A stretch of 64,000 bases of DNA from Acholoe squamosa (taxonomy: Eukaryota; Annelida; Polychaeta; Phyllodocida; Polynoidae): positions 38,443,250 to 38,507,249 of the forward strand of contig OX439051.1 in the NCBI GenBank assembly GCA_949317995.1. The letters run 5' to 3'. Every line of letters begins with the position of its first letter. Position 1 is the first letter of the stretch. The notes under the pieces were generated by a model. That model was not told where the DNA came from and made no database searches. It worked only from the letters and a program-made list of their open reading frames with translations. Made by a program: the position numbers and the translations under genes. Of this stretch, positions 1-12,009 are shown one piece after another.

Positions 1-564
1 ACTGTATGTCACTGATGATCGTCACCTCGCCCATATATGTAGCTTAGCAGTGATACCACTACTGCCCAGCTCAATCATTAACTTATTTGTTAAAACCTTG
101 TATGTAAGGACAGCATGTACATATTTTCACCTTATTTAAAACCTCCTTTAAACAATCTGTGCTTTTATACCCCTGATGTATTTGTAATTTTATACCGTAT
201 ATTTTTATACTGGATATAGAAAATGTATTTTGACAATGTATGATGAACAAGACAGACCTAGTCATGCCCCTACTACCCTGCTCAGCCAGAGCAGTCTTAG
301 TACCCTTAGCATCTATTCTTGTAGTGTTCAAGCCAGATTATTTTGAATTAGTTCACAGAGTTTGCCTCAATTGAGAGGATGCAAGTTCAAGTAGTTTTAG
401 CTAAGAAAAATATCAGTTGTTATCCAAGCTCCTATGTTTTGTACCAACTACTACCGGTAGAACCAAATATTGTACCCCCTTTTCACAAGAAACTTGGTAA
501 TATCAATCTTTACCCAGCGCTGAACATCTTTTCAGCCCCCTATTTCACATCTTATACTTGAGCA
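1..564. other. No gene seen
   Basis: Only short chance frames are present, with no splice-flanked coding stretch, RNA gene or clear repeat. Confidence 0.5.
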
Positions 565-1202
565 TGTCAATGGACTTGATATAGACTCTCATTCCTTATA
601 ATTATACTCCCTTTAACCTCATGCAGAGATGAGTGGGAATGTGGGGATATGTCAATGGACTATTCTATGTATTATAATTATGAACGACATACTCAAACCA
701 AACTGGCCAAGCTACCCCCTAGTTCAAACCAAGGTCAACCTATTTTTAGCTTGGCAGGGTGAAGAGTTCACACCTGCCCTCCTCCAGTGGGAAATCCCCA
801 GGCTCCCTCCTGTGGATCCCCCACTGGAGAACTCAACTATTTTTAGATTCACCTAGCCAATAGGAGCAGCTCACCCCTCCTACCACAGATTGGGACTGAG
901 CAGAACTACCGACTCAGCATATTTGAGTCGCTCCCTATACTAAAAATAGAAAGTACAGAAATAGACACGACGTCATCTGGGCTTGCTCCTGACTATATAA
1001 CCTAGTCAGGATCAAGCCTCAGCATCTTATTCTTCTCCAACCTAGACCCTACGACACTCAGGTGCCTTGGCTTAGGATATAGCTTGGTCAGACTGGCGAG
1101 TACTATATTGTACACTGTATCAATTACTCATCATGCCAATCTTACAATAAAGCTGGATCATCAACTGAATTGTCTGGACTCCTGTTACCTCACTTCATGA
1201 CA
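565..1202 (+). mobile_element. LTR-like block (possible solo LTR)
   Basis: The block has the landmarks of a retrotransposon LTR on the plus strand. It has a TGTCA start (565, or a second one at 650) and a TGACA end at 1198-1202. A TATA-like CTATATAA lies inside a small inverted repeat CCTGACTA/TAGTCAGG (988-1010), with a GACGTC core just upstream (about 969). AATAAAG follows at about 1146. A hairpin with CTCCAGTGGG/CCCACTGGAG type arms sits at 782-833. No matching target-site duplication, primer-binding site or pol gene was found, so a solo LTR or an ordinary promoter-like stretch are both possible. Confidence 0.35.
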
Positions 1203-3589
1203 TGTAACGAGACATTGACAATAGAAGACTGAGAAAAGAAACTCGTGAGCCACCTCAACTGGCTGGCTGTCAAATCAAAAATCGACTGATTAGAAGGAAC
1301 TTTCCATCACAGTGGAGGCACCACTTAAGGCATGATGACAGTTGTAGGAAGCTACTGTATATTTTACACTTGGCAGACCTTATATATAGTATATATAAAG
1401 TATGTTAAAATATGTAAATTACATATATAAACTTATTTGAAATGATGGAAGGCTCAAACTATGAGTTGGACTACTGTAAACGTATGAACTTTTCCTCAGT
1501 ACTTATCTTAGCGCAATTTGCACAACTACCCACAAGCACTGTGTGAGTTCACATTTAAAAAAAATAATTAGCTTTCCAACTATGTAAAACACAGGATGTA
1601 TTAAGATATAATTTGATAGTCCAGTCACAACTGAATGGGCCACTAAGACAATAATTAGAATAACCCAGTAGGTACAAGGCCGACCATGAAAGGGGAAATG
1701 CAAACATTCTTAATCTATGTTAGACCCATGAAACCTAGGGTATTCACAATCTTGTATTGTATCAGTAATACTATACCAAACAGTCTCTGCCAGTCTGTCT
1801 ATGTCTGCCTTTAAAATTCTTTGATGTGGGTACATGGTAATGTTTGGAATATTTATGAAACAAAGACTGGTGGTTGAGGGTAAGGTGCGCTGGACAGTGG
1901 TGTGATGTCCATACCCACTGCTGAGACGTCTGTCACTAGTGGCTCACCAGGCAATATGCACGCAGGTAGAAGATGCATGCAATCACCATGCATAGATCCT
2001 GGCATGGATGGCCCATCACAATTTGGGGGGGGGGGGGTATTATGCAACACCAGCAGATGCGTTAAAGTATGATTGCATGGAAATGTCAATCTATGCTAGG
2101 TGTGCAAAAGATTAGCTGTGTAGACGTTTCTACATTTACAATATGAAGAAGCCCTCAATAGAAAGTTTATATTCCAATGTTCCACAGGGCTTCATCTTTG
2201 GTTTGCACCCAAAACACGTTTTTTGCTAGAAACAAAACAGATGGGTAGAAAATTGCATTTTACAGTTCAAAATGTCATTAGACACCTATTGGCATGCAGC
2301 AGGATAAGACATCCCATGTATCAAGGAATTGTTTTCAGGTTCTGGCCCAACGGGGGAGAATGCGCCTCCAGGGGGGATTTTTAGTTCTGGTTTTGGCCAC
2401 CAGGGGTCAGTATATGGGTAAAACACTGACAAATATGCTAGAAAAAAGCATTAGACCAATTTTTTATGAGGAGTTCAGTATTATGCTTACAAGTATTCCA
2501 TCTCCAATGAAAATATTCCATTTTTGGAATGTTGGTTGCCATGGAAACATAGAAAATTGGTAGATAAGACAATTTCTGGTTGCCATGGAAACCACTCCCC
2601 TATCCCAATTGGGAATTTTCACCATAAACTTTTTTTTGAAATTCCTTCAGGAACCCAGAACCGAAAACAGAGCTTGAAAATTTAGCCTAGAACCAATTTT
2701 ATGACAAAAACATCACATTTCTTTGGTTATTTTTCCACAAAACTGTATTTGTTGCATTATTAGTATGTATGATAGGATATAATGCATTTAGAGCTTATTT
2801 CCCATTTTTAGTTGTACACACCAACCTAGGTTTGACAAGCAATTACAGCAAAACTATCGGGGATATTTTAGCTCAAGATATCTCATTTTAAAGCCCTTGA
2901 CTTAAACCTTAAAAAACCATTTCGCCCATGAGGCATGTTTTCCCTCACCCGGCCACATTAATGATGAATGTTTAATTACAGGACAAAAGGACTTTCATAA
3001 TATCAGGGCCTGAAATAAATAGGAGCATTCTGCTAAAGAAGGATAAGGCACACAATAAGAATTGTCCAAGAGCAGAATAGAGTAGGAAAATGCCCATGAA
3101 GAGCTGCAGGTACTACAATAGGAGACAGGGCAATTTGTGAGGCTTGTGGGGGCTATGCAGTGCAGAATCCTGACCCCACTTATACAGGGAGTAGAAGTTC
3201 TGACAGCTCTGACGGCGGCAATATCAATATGATTTTCTTGTGTAGAGAGAGAGGGAGGGGGGGAACCATGAAACACCTATGGAGAGTAGCAAGATAGACA
3301 TTATCTCGGGAATTCTTTTCTTTACTATTTAAACATAAAAGGTAGGGACTGCAAAATTGATTATGATATTTTGGGTTAATGCTTATCGATATAGCCTTGA
3401 TACTTTACCCACTGATGTATGGTGCTCTCCAATTATCACTGATATTATCAACTCTGGTGGCTATCTAAAGAAAAACAAACAAAAAATATGCAAAAAAGCA
3501 AAAATATGTATATGTATACACTGCAGAAATTTTGTTTAGATCCTAAACACAATTCTAAATATATTCTTGTCTTGTTTTTCTGATCACTT
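1203..3589. other. No gene seen; simple sequence
   Basis: AT-rich DNA without convincing exons. It holds an uninterrupted G run near 2026-2037. The sequence TTGCCATGGAAAC occurs twice at about 2536-2590, suggesting a worn repeat. Confidence 0.5.
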
Positions 3590-4275
3590 TAAGTTCCTGA
3601 ACATGTTTAGCCAAACAATGTGTTTAGCTCAAGTGTGAAATTTAGGTGTTTAGGTTTAAAATGTTGTGTTAAGATATCTATAAAATTTTGTGTTTAGGTG
3701 TTTATGAAATTTTATGTTTAGATGTCTGAATGATTTGATGGAAATTTAGGGGTTGCAGATGTTTGGATTAAGAAATAAAGGATTATCTTTTATTTGTTGT
3801 CTCATTAATTTTGTGGGAGACATCAGGCTTTAGAAGTCTCCAAAGATGTGAGCCACAGGTATATACATTCATGTATACACTTATGTACATACTGCATTAG
3901 AATGAAAGACTTGAGAATGTACAACAGTTTAGCAGGAAGGACATTCCTTTACAAAATAACAAGAAATAGGTGTAGTTCATGAAACCTATTGACTATTTCA
4001 TATCAATGATGGTGGTGTAAGGTGAATTCAGTCATTTCCCGATTGCCATTTCTATTCTCTTGACAATCTATGAAATGAAACCAAGATCAATATGGGATAT
4101 TGGGGCATTTGTTACAACAATTAATTGTGATTGTGTTTATATAGTCCATTTACAGGTAGTGCTGCTACCTGGTGTGTATCTGACATACAAGTGTCTAAAC
4201 ATACTGATCAATGTTTAAATCTAAGCACCTAGTTTTCAATGTGTTTAAAGTCTAAACATCTAAACATTGTGTAGC
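3590..4275. repeat. Element with inverted GTTTAG-rich ends
   Basis: A plus-strand cluster of TTTAGGTGTTTAG-type words at about 3605-3735 is answered by the same words on the minus strand at about 4190-4272. They enclose about 450 bp of unrelated sequence. Dense short subterminal repeats facing inward are typical of some non-autonomous DNA transposons. No coding capacity is visible and the exact ends are not defined. Confidence 0.35.
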
Positions 4276-6616
4276 AAAAATGCCAATCAACACGTTGAAA
4301 GATAAGCCCGCCAACTCCTTGCAGGTGTACATTTTTCTTGGCAATCTCCATGGGATAAACTAAATAACTGCAGAGCAGCATTGTCCAAACATGAATATGG
4401 TAACCATGGCAACTATCCAAACCTGAGTTGCTCTCCAAAATGTCTGCCAAAGTAACCACAAATGAATTTTATTACTTTAGGGTATTCATTTATGAGAAAT
4501 ATGGGTCCTAGGTTTTTTTTTGTGAATTCCATTGAGAATACACATATTATCAGTGATTTAGGCAGGTTTTTTTCATAATGATGGTTAATTGAGGCAAATC
4601 ATTCTCAATTTGCACCCTAATTTTCATGCCTAAAAATAGAGCTTACTTTCCAACTACCCTAAGTTCTACCAGTAGCTAGTCCCCCATTTTTGATTATTCC
4701 TATGTAACATCCCAAATCCTCCTCTGTCACTTGGTACCAGGAGGTTACCCCAAAAATTTGTAGAATTGCCAAATATTGGTATTGGCAAAGGTGTACCTTG
4801 GTTACTCGGGCAGACAAAACCCCCATACTGACCATGCCATTCAATATTCAATAACACATATATAGCACTATCATTTGGTACAGAAATAGAAATCATATGT
4901 AAAATACTTAATTTTCTACTAGGGTTAATGTCTAATGGTTACTCGCCCAGATACCCCACTTCACCAACAGTATTTTTACCTCAAAATGTAAAAAAAATAG
5001 GGCTAAAGGACTCATCATTGGCCCAAATTGTGCCCAGAACTACAGGTTATTTGTGAAAGATAGTAAAGCCTGCATACCCATCTGTATCTCCTAGAAATTT
5101 ATCAAAAACTACATATTTTAATACCTAGATTCCATTTTTGGGCCATTTTTGACCATTTGGAGGCTCCTGTGAAGCCTAAAAATCTATATTTTCTTTTGGA
5201 CTGTAATGTCACTAAATAAAGGGTTTCCATTACGATTTGGAAGTAAACAGTCATAGTGTGCTGAGAAATTACCTCCAGAGTCATTGATAGGTAACTGTAA
5301 TCATAACTTATGCCTAGCTATAACAGCGCTATGGCGTATTCCCTCTGCCTACAGCATGTTTCATTCCCATTGCTGAATGAATGAACTCAGCTAACTCTAA
5401 TCATGTTGTTAATGCTAACTTGAAGGATTATATTCATTCCTTAATCTATCCCATATAAAGCTGTGATCCAAGAGGTATATTTCTTTGATCGGGGTCACTG
5501 CCATTCGCATCACCCCTCTGAGATGCCCTATCCATATAATCTTTGGAATCTTAGGTTTAATGAACAAGGGCTGTATAGAGGCATCACATAGGCAGGTCCT
5601 TTTGGATCCCCTCTCATAGGGTTCGATATATTTTTTCCCCATTCCTCTCAATAGCCCTTTCGGAAATATAGTAGCACACCGACTCTTTGGTTAGAATGAG
5701 GTAAAATACCCCTCTCCAAGAGATATATTTTGGAAATTTAGATAATTTGTATATTATTAATCCCAAAATTTGCAGGAAGCCGGATCACATCAGATTGCAT
5801 ATTAGGAGACTTGTCAAAGCTCCCCGGTCCAAGCTAAAAAAACAGGGTGCATATGGCAGTTTACTCTTTGCTACATTATAGATAAGGTGATTTACAGTAC
5901 TGCCCTCTAGCAGTGTAGTCGTGGACTTCACATCCTTTCACCCACACACCCTCTCATGGTGTCATTGGAGAAACTTCAGGGCTAACTAACCTAAAGGATT
6001 CTGACAGCTGCACAATTTCTATATGCAATCATCTGAAATAAATGAACAATATTTTATGAGTCACTGTTAAATGTCAAACAATGAAAACTTCCTTTGATAG
6101 TCATTTTATCTTTTAATCCATATCCATTCAAGTCAATTCAAAATGATGTATATATTTATGTATGATCAAGCTAGGAGGTTGGGGGAAGTGGGGGAGCAAA
6201 ACCAGTGTCTTCGTGTTGCATGATGATGCGATTGAAAATATACGACATGCCATCTCTAGAGGCTTCACTTTATTTTCTGATGCATGACTCTATGATAGTG
6301 TTGACTATATAATGTAAGACTACTCTAGGTTTTGATGGGTAAAACTAAAAGGCCACACTGAGGTTAATGCTGCTCTCTTGAAACCCAGCTTCTGGTCGAA
6401 AGTCATAGAAACAGAGCAAATACCCCTGTGGAGCTGGGGGGGGTCCGGTACCAAAATAATGAAATATGGAGGTAATTGAAGTTGCTCTCAGTAATATAAG
6501 AATGTCCCATTATACATAACATACAATAACAAGGCCAATATGTCTATTATTGACTTCAATTACAGAATGGAACAAAATTTGAGTTTTGCATGCACAGTAG
6601 ACTGCCTCCTACATGA
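4276..6616. other. No gene seen
   Basis: No splice-flanked coding frame, RNA gene or clear tandem repeat is visible. The only open frames are short ones of about 60-80 codons. Confidence 0.45.
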
Positions 6617-6660
6617 TGATAAAAGTACCAGACATTACGTAACGTCCAGTACTTTTATCA
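6617..6660. repeat. Hairpin with 12-bp perfect arms
   Basis: TGATAAAAGTAC at 6617-6628 pairs perfectly with GTACTTTTATCA at 6649-6660, around a 20-nt centre containing TTACGTAA. A related word, TACTGGACGTTAC, recurs at about 6798. No gene is attached to it. Confidence 0.7.
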
Positions 6661-7029
6661 GAATTATTTCACATAAGCTGCTCTCATATGGAGACAAATG
6701 CTGGTCTTCATTAAAGTAAGGGATGATAGGACCCTTCATATGGGTAGTAACAAAGATTTTGAAGCTTCATTTTTTCCGTGTTTTATAACCGATTTAGGTA
6801 CTGGACGTTACAAATAACAGAATTCCATTTTGAAAGACACATCATGAAAAATTCTCACTTAGTAACATGTCCAAACCTCATGGAAATGATACCTATGATC
6901 ATAAACAAGACTCCAAATATTTATGCCTTTAAACATGGACTCAATGCTCACCTTAAATGAATCATAAAGTCTAGCAAAATCCCGAGAATGTTCATTGTGT
7001 AGTTATTAAAAGTAATACTCGGGAGACTA

Positions 7030-7222
7030 TTGCTGACAGTATTTAATCAGTTCAACTCTCTTTCAACAGCTATATTGTGATCATTCTAAATCCCAAAGGT
7101 TTGCAACATACACCGTGGCTGGTGATAATTCAAACATCTTCCGCTTCTTTGGCCAACTGTGCGCGGAAGAACGCCACTGTTAAGGGCGATTCCGTGCAAT
7201 AAAAGTATCTATCTATCTATCT
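7030..7222 (+). repeat. Possible non-LTR retroelement 3' end with (TATC)n tail
   Basis: A stretch ending in CAATAAAAG runs straight into a short TATC/ATCT microsatellite at 7205-7222. Such a tail is common at the 3' end of LINE or SINE copies. No open reading frame of the parent element is present, so this is inference from the tail only. The 52-bp minisatellite begins immediately after the tail. Confidence 0.3.
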
Positions 7223-7815
7223 AATATAAAATGTACCAGCCCCTCAACAGCTACTACAGCCACAAAGGTAGGATAATATATAATGTACCAGCCCCTCAAC
7301 AGCTACTACAGCCAGAAAGGTAGGATAATATAAAATGTACCAGCCCCTCAACAGCTACTACGGCCACAAAGGTAGGAGAAAATAAAATGTACCAGCCCCT
7401 CAACAGCTACTACTGCCACAAAGGTAGGATAATATAAAATGTACCAGCCCCTCAACAGCTACTACAGCCACAAAGGTAGGATAATATAAAATGTACCAGC
7501 CCCTCAACAGCTACTACAGCCACAAAGGTAGGAGAAAATAAAATGTACCAGCCCCTCAACAGCTACTACTGCCACAAAGGTAGGATAATATAAAATGTAC
7601 CAGCCCCTCAACAGCTACTACAGCCACAAAGGTAGGATAATATAAAATGTACCAGCCCTTCAACAGCTACTACAGCCTGAAAGGAAGGGTTTACCAGCTC
7701 CTCAACAGCTATTAGCCCCCCCTATTGCCACAAAAATGGGGTATAATACATGTACCACCCCCTTAAAGGAAGGCTAATACAACATGTACAAACCTGTTAA
7801 CAGCTACTACTGCCA
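7223..7815 (+). repeat. 52-bp minisatellite
   Basis: About nine tandem copies of a 52-bp unit run to about 7680. The unit contains ATGTACCAGCCCCTCAACAG and ends near CACAAAGGTAGGA. The array then decays into divergent copies to about 7815. A variant unit (GGAGAAAATAAAATG with CTACTACTGCC) recurs at about 7372 and 7528, exactly 156 bp apart. That spacing is three units, so part of the array expanded as trimers. Confidence 0.95.
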
Positions 7816-8885
7816 GAGGTGTCATTAGATACCCCATGTAGAAACCCTATCAATAATTACTATAATTTCTTTGTAATGTCTTTTACAGCATGACCCCTGC
7901 CATGACATTGATTATGAGTAACATATAGGTCAAGCAAACCTGACAACATCTGTGTCTCATAAGATGTTAGTAAACTCAGGCTGTTTATCAAAGTGCACCA
8001 TTCATGCAAGGATTCATATCAATTATGCTGTCACAAAGGCAAAGTTGTCCTAAGTACATGTACCATACACAGCTTTTACATTATGAGGCACCATCCGAGT
8101 GTAAGATATACTGGTACTCTTTCTATGCCTTATACATGAGGTATTATGGTTATACAAAAGAGCTAAAGTGATGCGTCATGTACCATGGATATTTAGTACA
8201 CATCCCTGCATGTACAGCAATTCCTACACTGTTTTATATCATGGCTGATACAAATGTCACTATAGATTAGAACTAGAACCACCGTATTCAATGGGGGGCA
8301 TTGAATACAATGTGTCCGTATTCATTAGGTGTCTGCTGTCTTGGATTTGAACAGATCTGAGCCGTTTGTCCTTATTTAAAAGCAAAATAACCACCTAGGC
8401 CATGACATAAATGCAAATGTCCACTTCCATGGGATTTTTTACATCGTATTCTCCGAGGTGGGACTGGCGTATCCCATGAAGCCATTAAAATTTTGCTTAT
8501 AGCCTGCCCACGTAAATAAACAGTGCAACGCTTTTTATTGTGACCTACAGCAATACCTTCTACAGGCATGAAGGCCTACACCACATCTTGGCGTTACCGT
8601 AGCTCCCCCATTTCTGACTAGGTAGCCAGGAGAGGAACTTGTAGTTCAGGCAAACCCAGAAGAGGGAGAGTTGTTTGCCCCCCCCTATGCAGTAGCATTT
8701 CCATTGTGGTGGCCACCTGCTCTTATACGACAGAAGCATGGGGGGCCTGGGGATGAACAGACGCACAGCCTAACCCCAAGGTGCGATATACTGGATGTGT
8801 ATTGTACTTTATTACACGACCTCTGTGATTTTGGGTGCTTTTTCTGGATATTCCCATTCTGATACCTGTCGATATTGCAGGTCTT
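7816..8885. other. No gene seen
   Basis: Overlapping short frames occur on both strands around 8370-8880, but none has splice sites or recognisable motifs. Confidence 0.45.
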
Positions 8886-8951
8886 AGGAGTGCGGATATC
8901 CTGGATATCGGCACTTCTAGGAGTGCCGATATCGAGGATATCAGCACTCCT
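8886..8951. repeat. 66-bp near-perfect palindrome
   Basis: Two 33-bp arms meet without a spacer, differing at only about three positions. Each arm carries two GATATC sites and is itself nearly palindromic (AGGAGTGC...GGCACT), so the structure is nested. It abuts the 3' end of the minus-strand SINE-like copy at 8952-9083 and may be part of that element. Confidence 0.85.
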
Positions 8952-9083
8952 TACATGTCACATGTCCTAACATGTCATATGTTACATGTTAAAACCCACG
9001 AAATTTTCATGGCCAGGGTAGGGGTCGAACCTGCAGTCTCAGATCCCAAATCCAACTCCCTATTCATTGCGCCACAGGGACTG
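8952..9083 (-). mobile_element. tRNA-headed SINE-like element, family 1
   Basis: Read on the minus strand it starts with a tRNA-like head. The box A-like word is TGTGGCGCAATG and the box B-like word is GGTTCGACCCC. A tail with GTTTTAACATGTAACATATG follows. A second, plus-strand copy of the same head and tail lies at 61208-61325. The match of both promoter boxes and tail in two separate copies shows a dispersed SINE family rather than a functional tRNA gene. Confidence 0.75.
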
Positions 9084-9110
9084 ACGATAAACGGTGTGTG
9101 TTTGCTTGGT

Positions 9111-9370
9111 TAGCTGGTAGAGGTAGGGGGGACAAGTCCCGGTCCGGGAGTTTTTTGCTGTAGCTGTCCGTGACGACTGCGGGATGGGTTCAGATCAAAC
9201 CAATGGCTGCCGGGCACCGAGGTGTGAGACCCGGCGGTCTAGTGGTTAGCGCATTGCACTCAGCTTCTAGAGGTAGGCGGGACGAGTCCTGGTCCAGGCG
9301 AATCTTCTATTTTTTTTCACGTTAAAACCAAACCAATGGCTGCCGGGTGCCGAGGTGTGTGTACTGATCG
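9111..9370 (+). mobile_element. SINE-like element, family 2, two tandem copies
   Basis: The unit contains AGAGGTAGGCGGGACGAGTCC followed by AAACCAATGGCTGCCGGG and CACCGAGGTGTG. It occurs twice: from 9111 (head largely lost) and from about 9231. The second copy keeps a tRNA-like box A (TAGTGGTTAGCGC, 9240-9252) and a degenerate box B (GGGACGAGTCC). The head differs from family 1, so this is a separate tRNA-derived repeat. Confidence 0.6.
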
Positions 9371-9731
9371 TGTATCGACATCAATATAATTTATTGATAA
9401 TCTATTGATTATTTATTGATTTTTTATTGATCAATTGTGTAATAAAGACAGTAAGAAATTGGCTAACGGGCACCTCATTCAGTGTATCGTAGGATATTGT
9501 AACTCTCTTAGTAGTAACAGGTGGTTTTACTGCCTATTTATAGGGGTAGTTAGTGCCGACCTACAGTTGGGGCTGAGAGTGTAGAAAAGTAGAACGATTA
9601 CTGATACCATCTCCAATGTCTAACATCATAGTCTTCTATGTACATCAATATAATTATGTAGTTTAATGCAAAATATACATTTTAGCTGCCACAGTGGTAA
9701 ACTGCATATTTTACCTTCATCCTTTTCACAG

Positions 9732-10183
9732 GTCCAATGATAGAAGGTCTGCGTCGACCTTTCACCTTCCACCTAACCCTTGTTGATTCTGACATGAATA
9801 CATGCCTCAAAGTTCCCGTCACAACATCACAACAACATTACCTGAGGATTTGCTACGGGTGGCCAACAGCTCAGTCCTCACAAACAACATTTACTGTACA
9901 ACTTCAAGGGGCCAACCTCCACTGTGAAAAGCGCAGGACCATGGCCTATGTTACTAGTCAGTCATCCCCAGAAGAGTTACGTCAGCCAGAACTGACTTCT
10001 TACAACAAACGCTATGGGATCTGTTCACTGACATCATCTACAGCTTCAAGTTGTGACTTTACATGTAGCTGTGACAAACACTGCTCAACATTGTTTGTTA
10101 CCATTCTCTCAGAAAAGCCTAACATGCCTTGGAACAAAGCCTCACTGTGTGAACTTTCAGTCACAATCTCTGTTGCAGTCTAG
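9732..10183 (+). CDS. Terminal exon of an unknown Cys-containing, probably extracellular protein
   Basis: A good acceptor (CCTTTTCACAG) ends at 9731. The following frame is open for 150 codons to a stop at 10181-10183, making it one of the longer frames in this part of the window. The exon enters in phase 1. The peptide is rich in Ser and Thr and holds about ten Cys, including FTCSCDKHC near residues 108-116. It has no membrane segment and ends in a beta-strand-like stretch, LCELSVTISVAV. Composition and cysteines suggest a secreted or extracellular domain, but I do not recognise the family. Upstream exons are not visible within the window. It could be the last exon of a gene that starts further left, or a relic. 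Confidence 0.45.
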
Positions 10184-11681
10184 AGTAAAGAGAACAGATC
10201 TAGAAGAATTGAGTAGACCTGCCATCAGTGCATTTGGTGCATCTTGTCAACAATGGAACATCAACCTGGGGCCATTAATTGAGGTCCCTAATTCAATTGA
10301 TCACTAAAACTCTATCAACATAAAATTCAGATTTTACACTTTCTGCATGAATTATGTGTAATTACCCCACATGCATGTGAGAGTGTCACGGCAAGATGCA
10401 ATTCTATTCTGCACATTCTAGCCATGCTAAATTCAAGCTTATGATAAGACTGTGCAACGGCCAAAAATAAATGGAGACCAAACATACCAATTATACCTAA
10501 TTTGAGGATGCTGAATATGAAAATTAGGTTGAAAAATGGTGTATTCGCTCTCAGCTTTGAGGTATCCAGAGGGTACCATATATGCTAAAATACCATGCTG
10601 GCAATGATGTACAACTACTTTATCATATCATGTCTGGAATTTGTCTGGGTAATAGCAATAACCTTGACACTGTTGGAACCAGTTTTATGGAATATCATGT
10701 GTTTGGTGTTAGCACGCTCCATATGCACAGTTGTAACAGTGTCAGTGCTTCACACGCAAGAGTGAACTTGGATCATGCCACTAGGGGTCAGGATATATGT
10801 ATTTCCGCACCTGTTAACCTTGATTTCATGTACATTGCATTATAATCACTGATATTAAGGTTATATTGCTTCATTTTGGTATAAGGGCAGCGATCTTAGA
10901 AAGACAACAATATTGCCATGTTAATCCTCTAAATATTGACTTTTGGATCATTTAGAGCACCCACCCATGATTTATGGTGAGTGAAAATGTGTTGCACAGT
11001 GTAAATATAATGACATTGTGTGAAAATAAAATGTGTCCAGCAATCTGCCAATGTTCTCAAGCAGTAGCTCCATCTGAAGCCATAAAGCAGAGTTATCTAA
11101 AGTGGTTTTTAAGGGTTAGACCCTGCAAACGATGTGTCTACAAGGTTATATAGTGCCCAACGAAGGAGGGCACTGTAACCATGTAGATTGAGGCATTGAG
11201 TTCAGGTGGTCTAACCAACTTAGAAACTTGATCCTTTTAGGGCCCTGGTGACTATAGACGCCCCCAAATCAAGCTCTCTCATTGGTCAGTTTCAAACATC
11301 CAGTTTCTAAAATTTAAATGCCTTACAGCAGAGTACCAATCGTGCTGCTATCTGCAGATTGTGACCAGGACTAATTAACTAAGTGGTTTCCCTTCCCACC
11401 AAATAGGAAAGACTAGCCTAAACTGAAGTCCAATGGCATGCAAATGATGAACATGATCAGAATCAATAAGAAAATATTAACTTCATACACATTTGGAGGG
11501 CCCATACGCTTTACCACTGTATATAGTGTGTTGCAGTGCAGTAGGTCAGGTAATATATCCATGCCCTTTTCCATGTGACACGTTAGCATACAAAATCATA
11601 ATTTTATGTTAGTCTATGTGAAAAGGATAACATATGAAGTGAAACATATAAACTCTATCTATACATGCCATATATACTCAC
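10184..11681. other. No gene seen
   Basis: Non-coding in appearance. An AAAATAAATG polyadenylation-like word at about 10465 could serve the exon ending at 10183. Nothing else is supported. Confidence 0.45.
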
Positions 11682-12003
11682 TTTAATTACTTTGGCAGGA
11701 GGGGAACCATGTGCACCATCACTAGCATCGTTGTCGGAGAGGTTGAGAGCGTCAGAGAAAGCCTGAGCCTGACTCCTACTCCTAGTTTTAAAGGGTATCT
11801 TAACTATCATCTTCTCACCAGCCTTATCACCTGTCAGCGTTTTCATAAGCTTACAGACTCTTTCGAGGTTGGTAGGTCTGCCCCTTCTCTTAGATGCACT
11901 TTCAGGTTCACCGAAAAAAGGATGGGACCATGGCCCATTCAGGTGCAGACGTCGCAGATGGATCAGAAGCAGAAGACGGCACAGAGGGGAGAGGCCAGTC
12001 TCA
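11682..12003 (-). CDS. Exon of an AT-hook-containing nuclear-type protein, probably frameshifted
   Basis: On the minus strand a frame ends at a strong donor, with AAA before GTGAGT at 11682/11681, in phase 0. It encodes a charged peptide with an AT-hook core KRRGRPTN, then NLERVCKLMKTLTG, a basic KIPFKTRSRS and an acidic DALNLSDNDASDGAHGS. That composition fits a chromatin or DNA-binding protein. Upstream of the A6 run at 11913-11918 the open frame becomes implausible (Leu and Arg rich). The neighbouring frame there gives a natural Ser/Pro-rich peptide, so a one-base frameshift in the homopolymer is likely. The acceptor may be near 12003-12004 (CTTACTTGAG). The family is not recognised and the remaining exons were not found. 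Confidence 0.4.
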
Positions 12004-12009
12004 AGTAAG

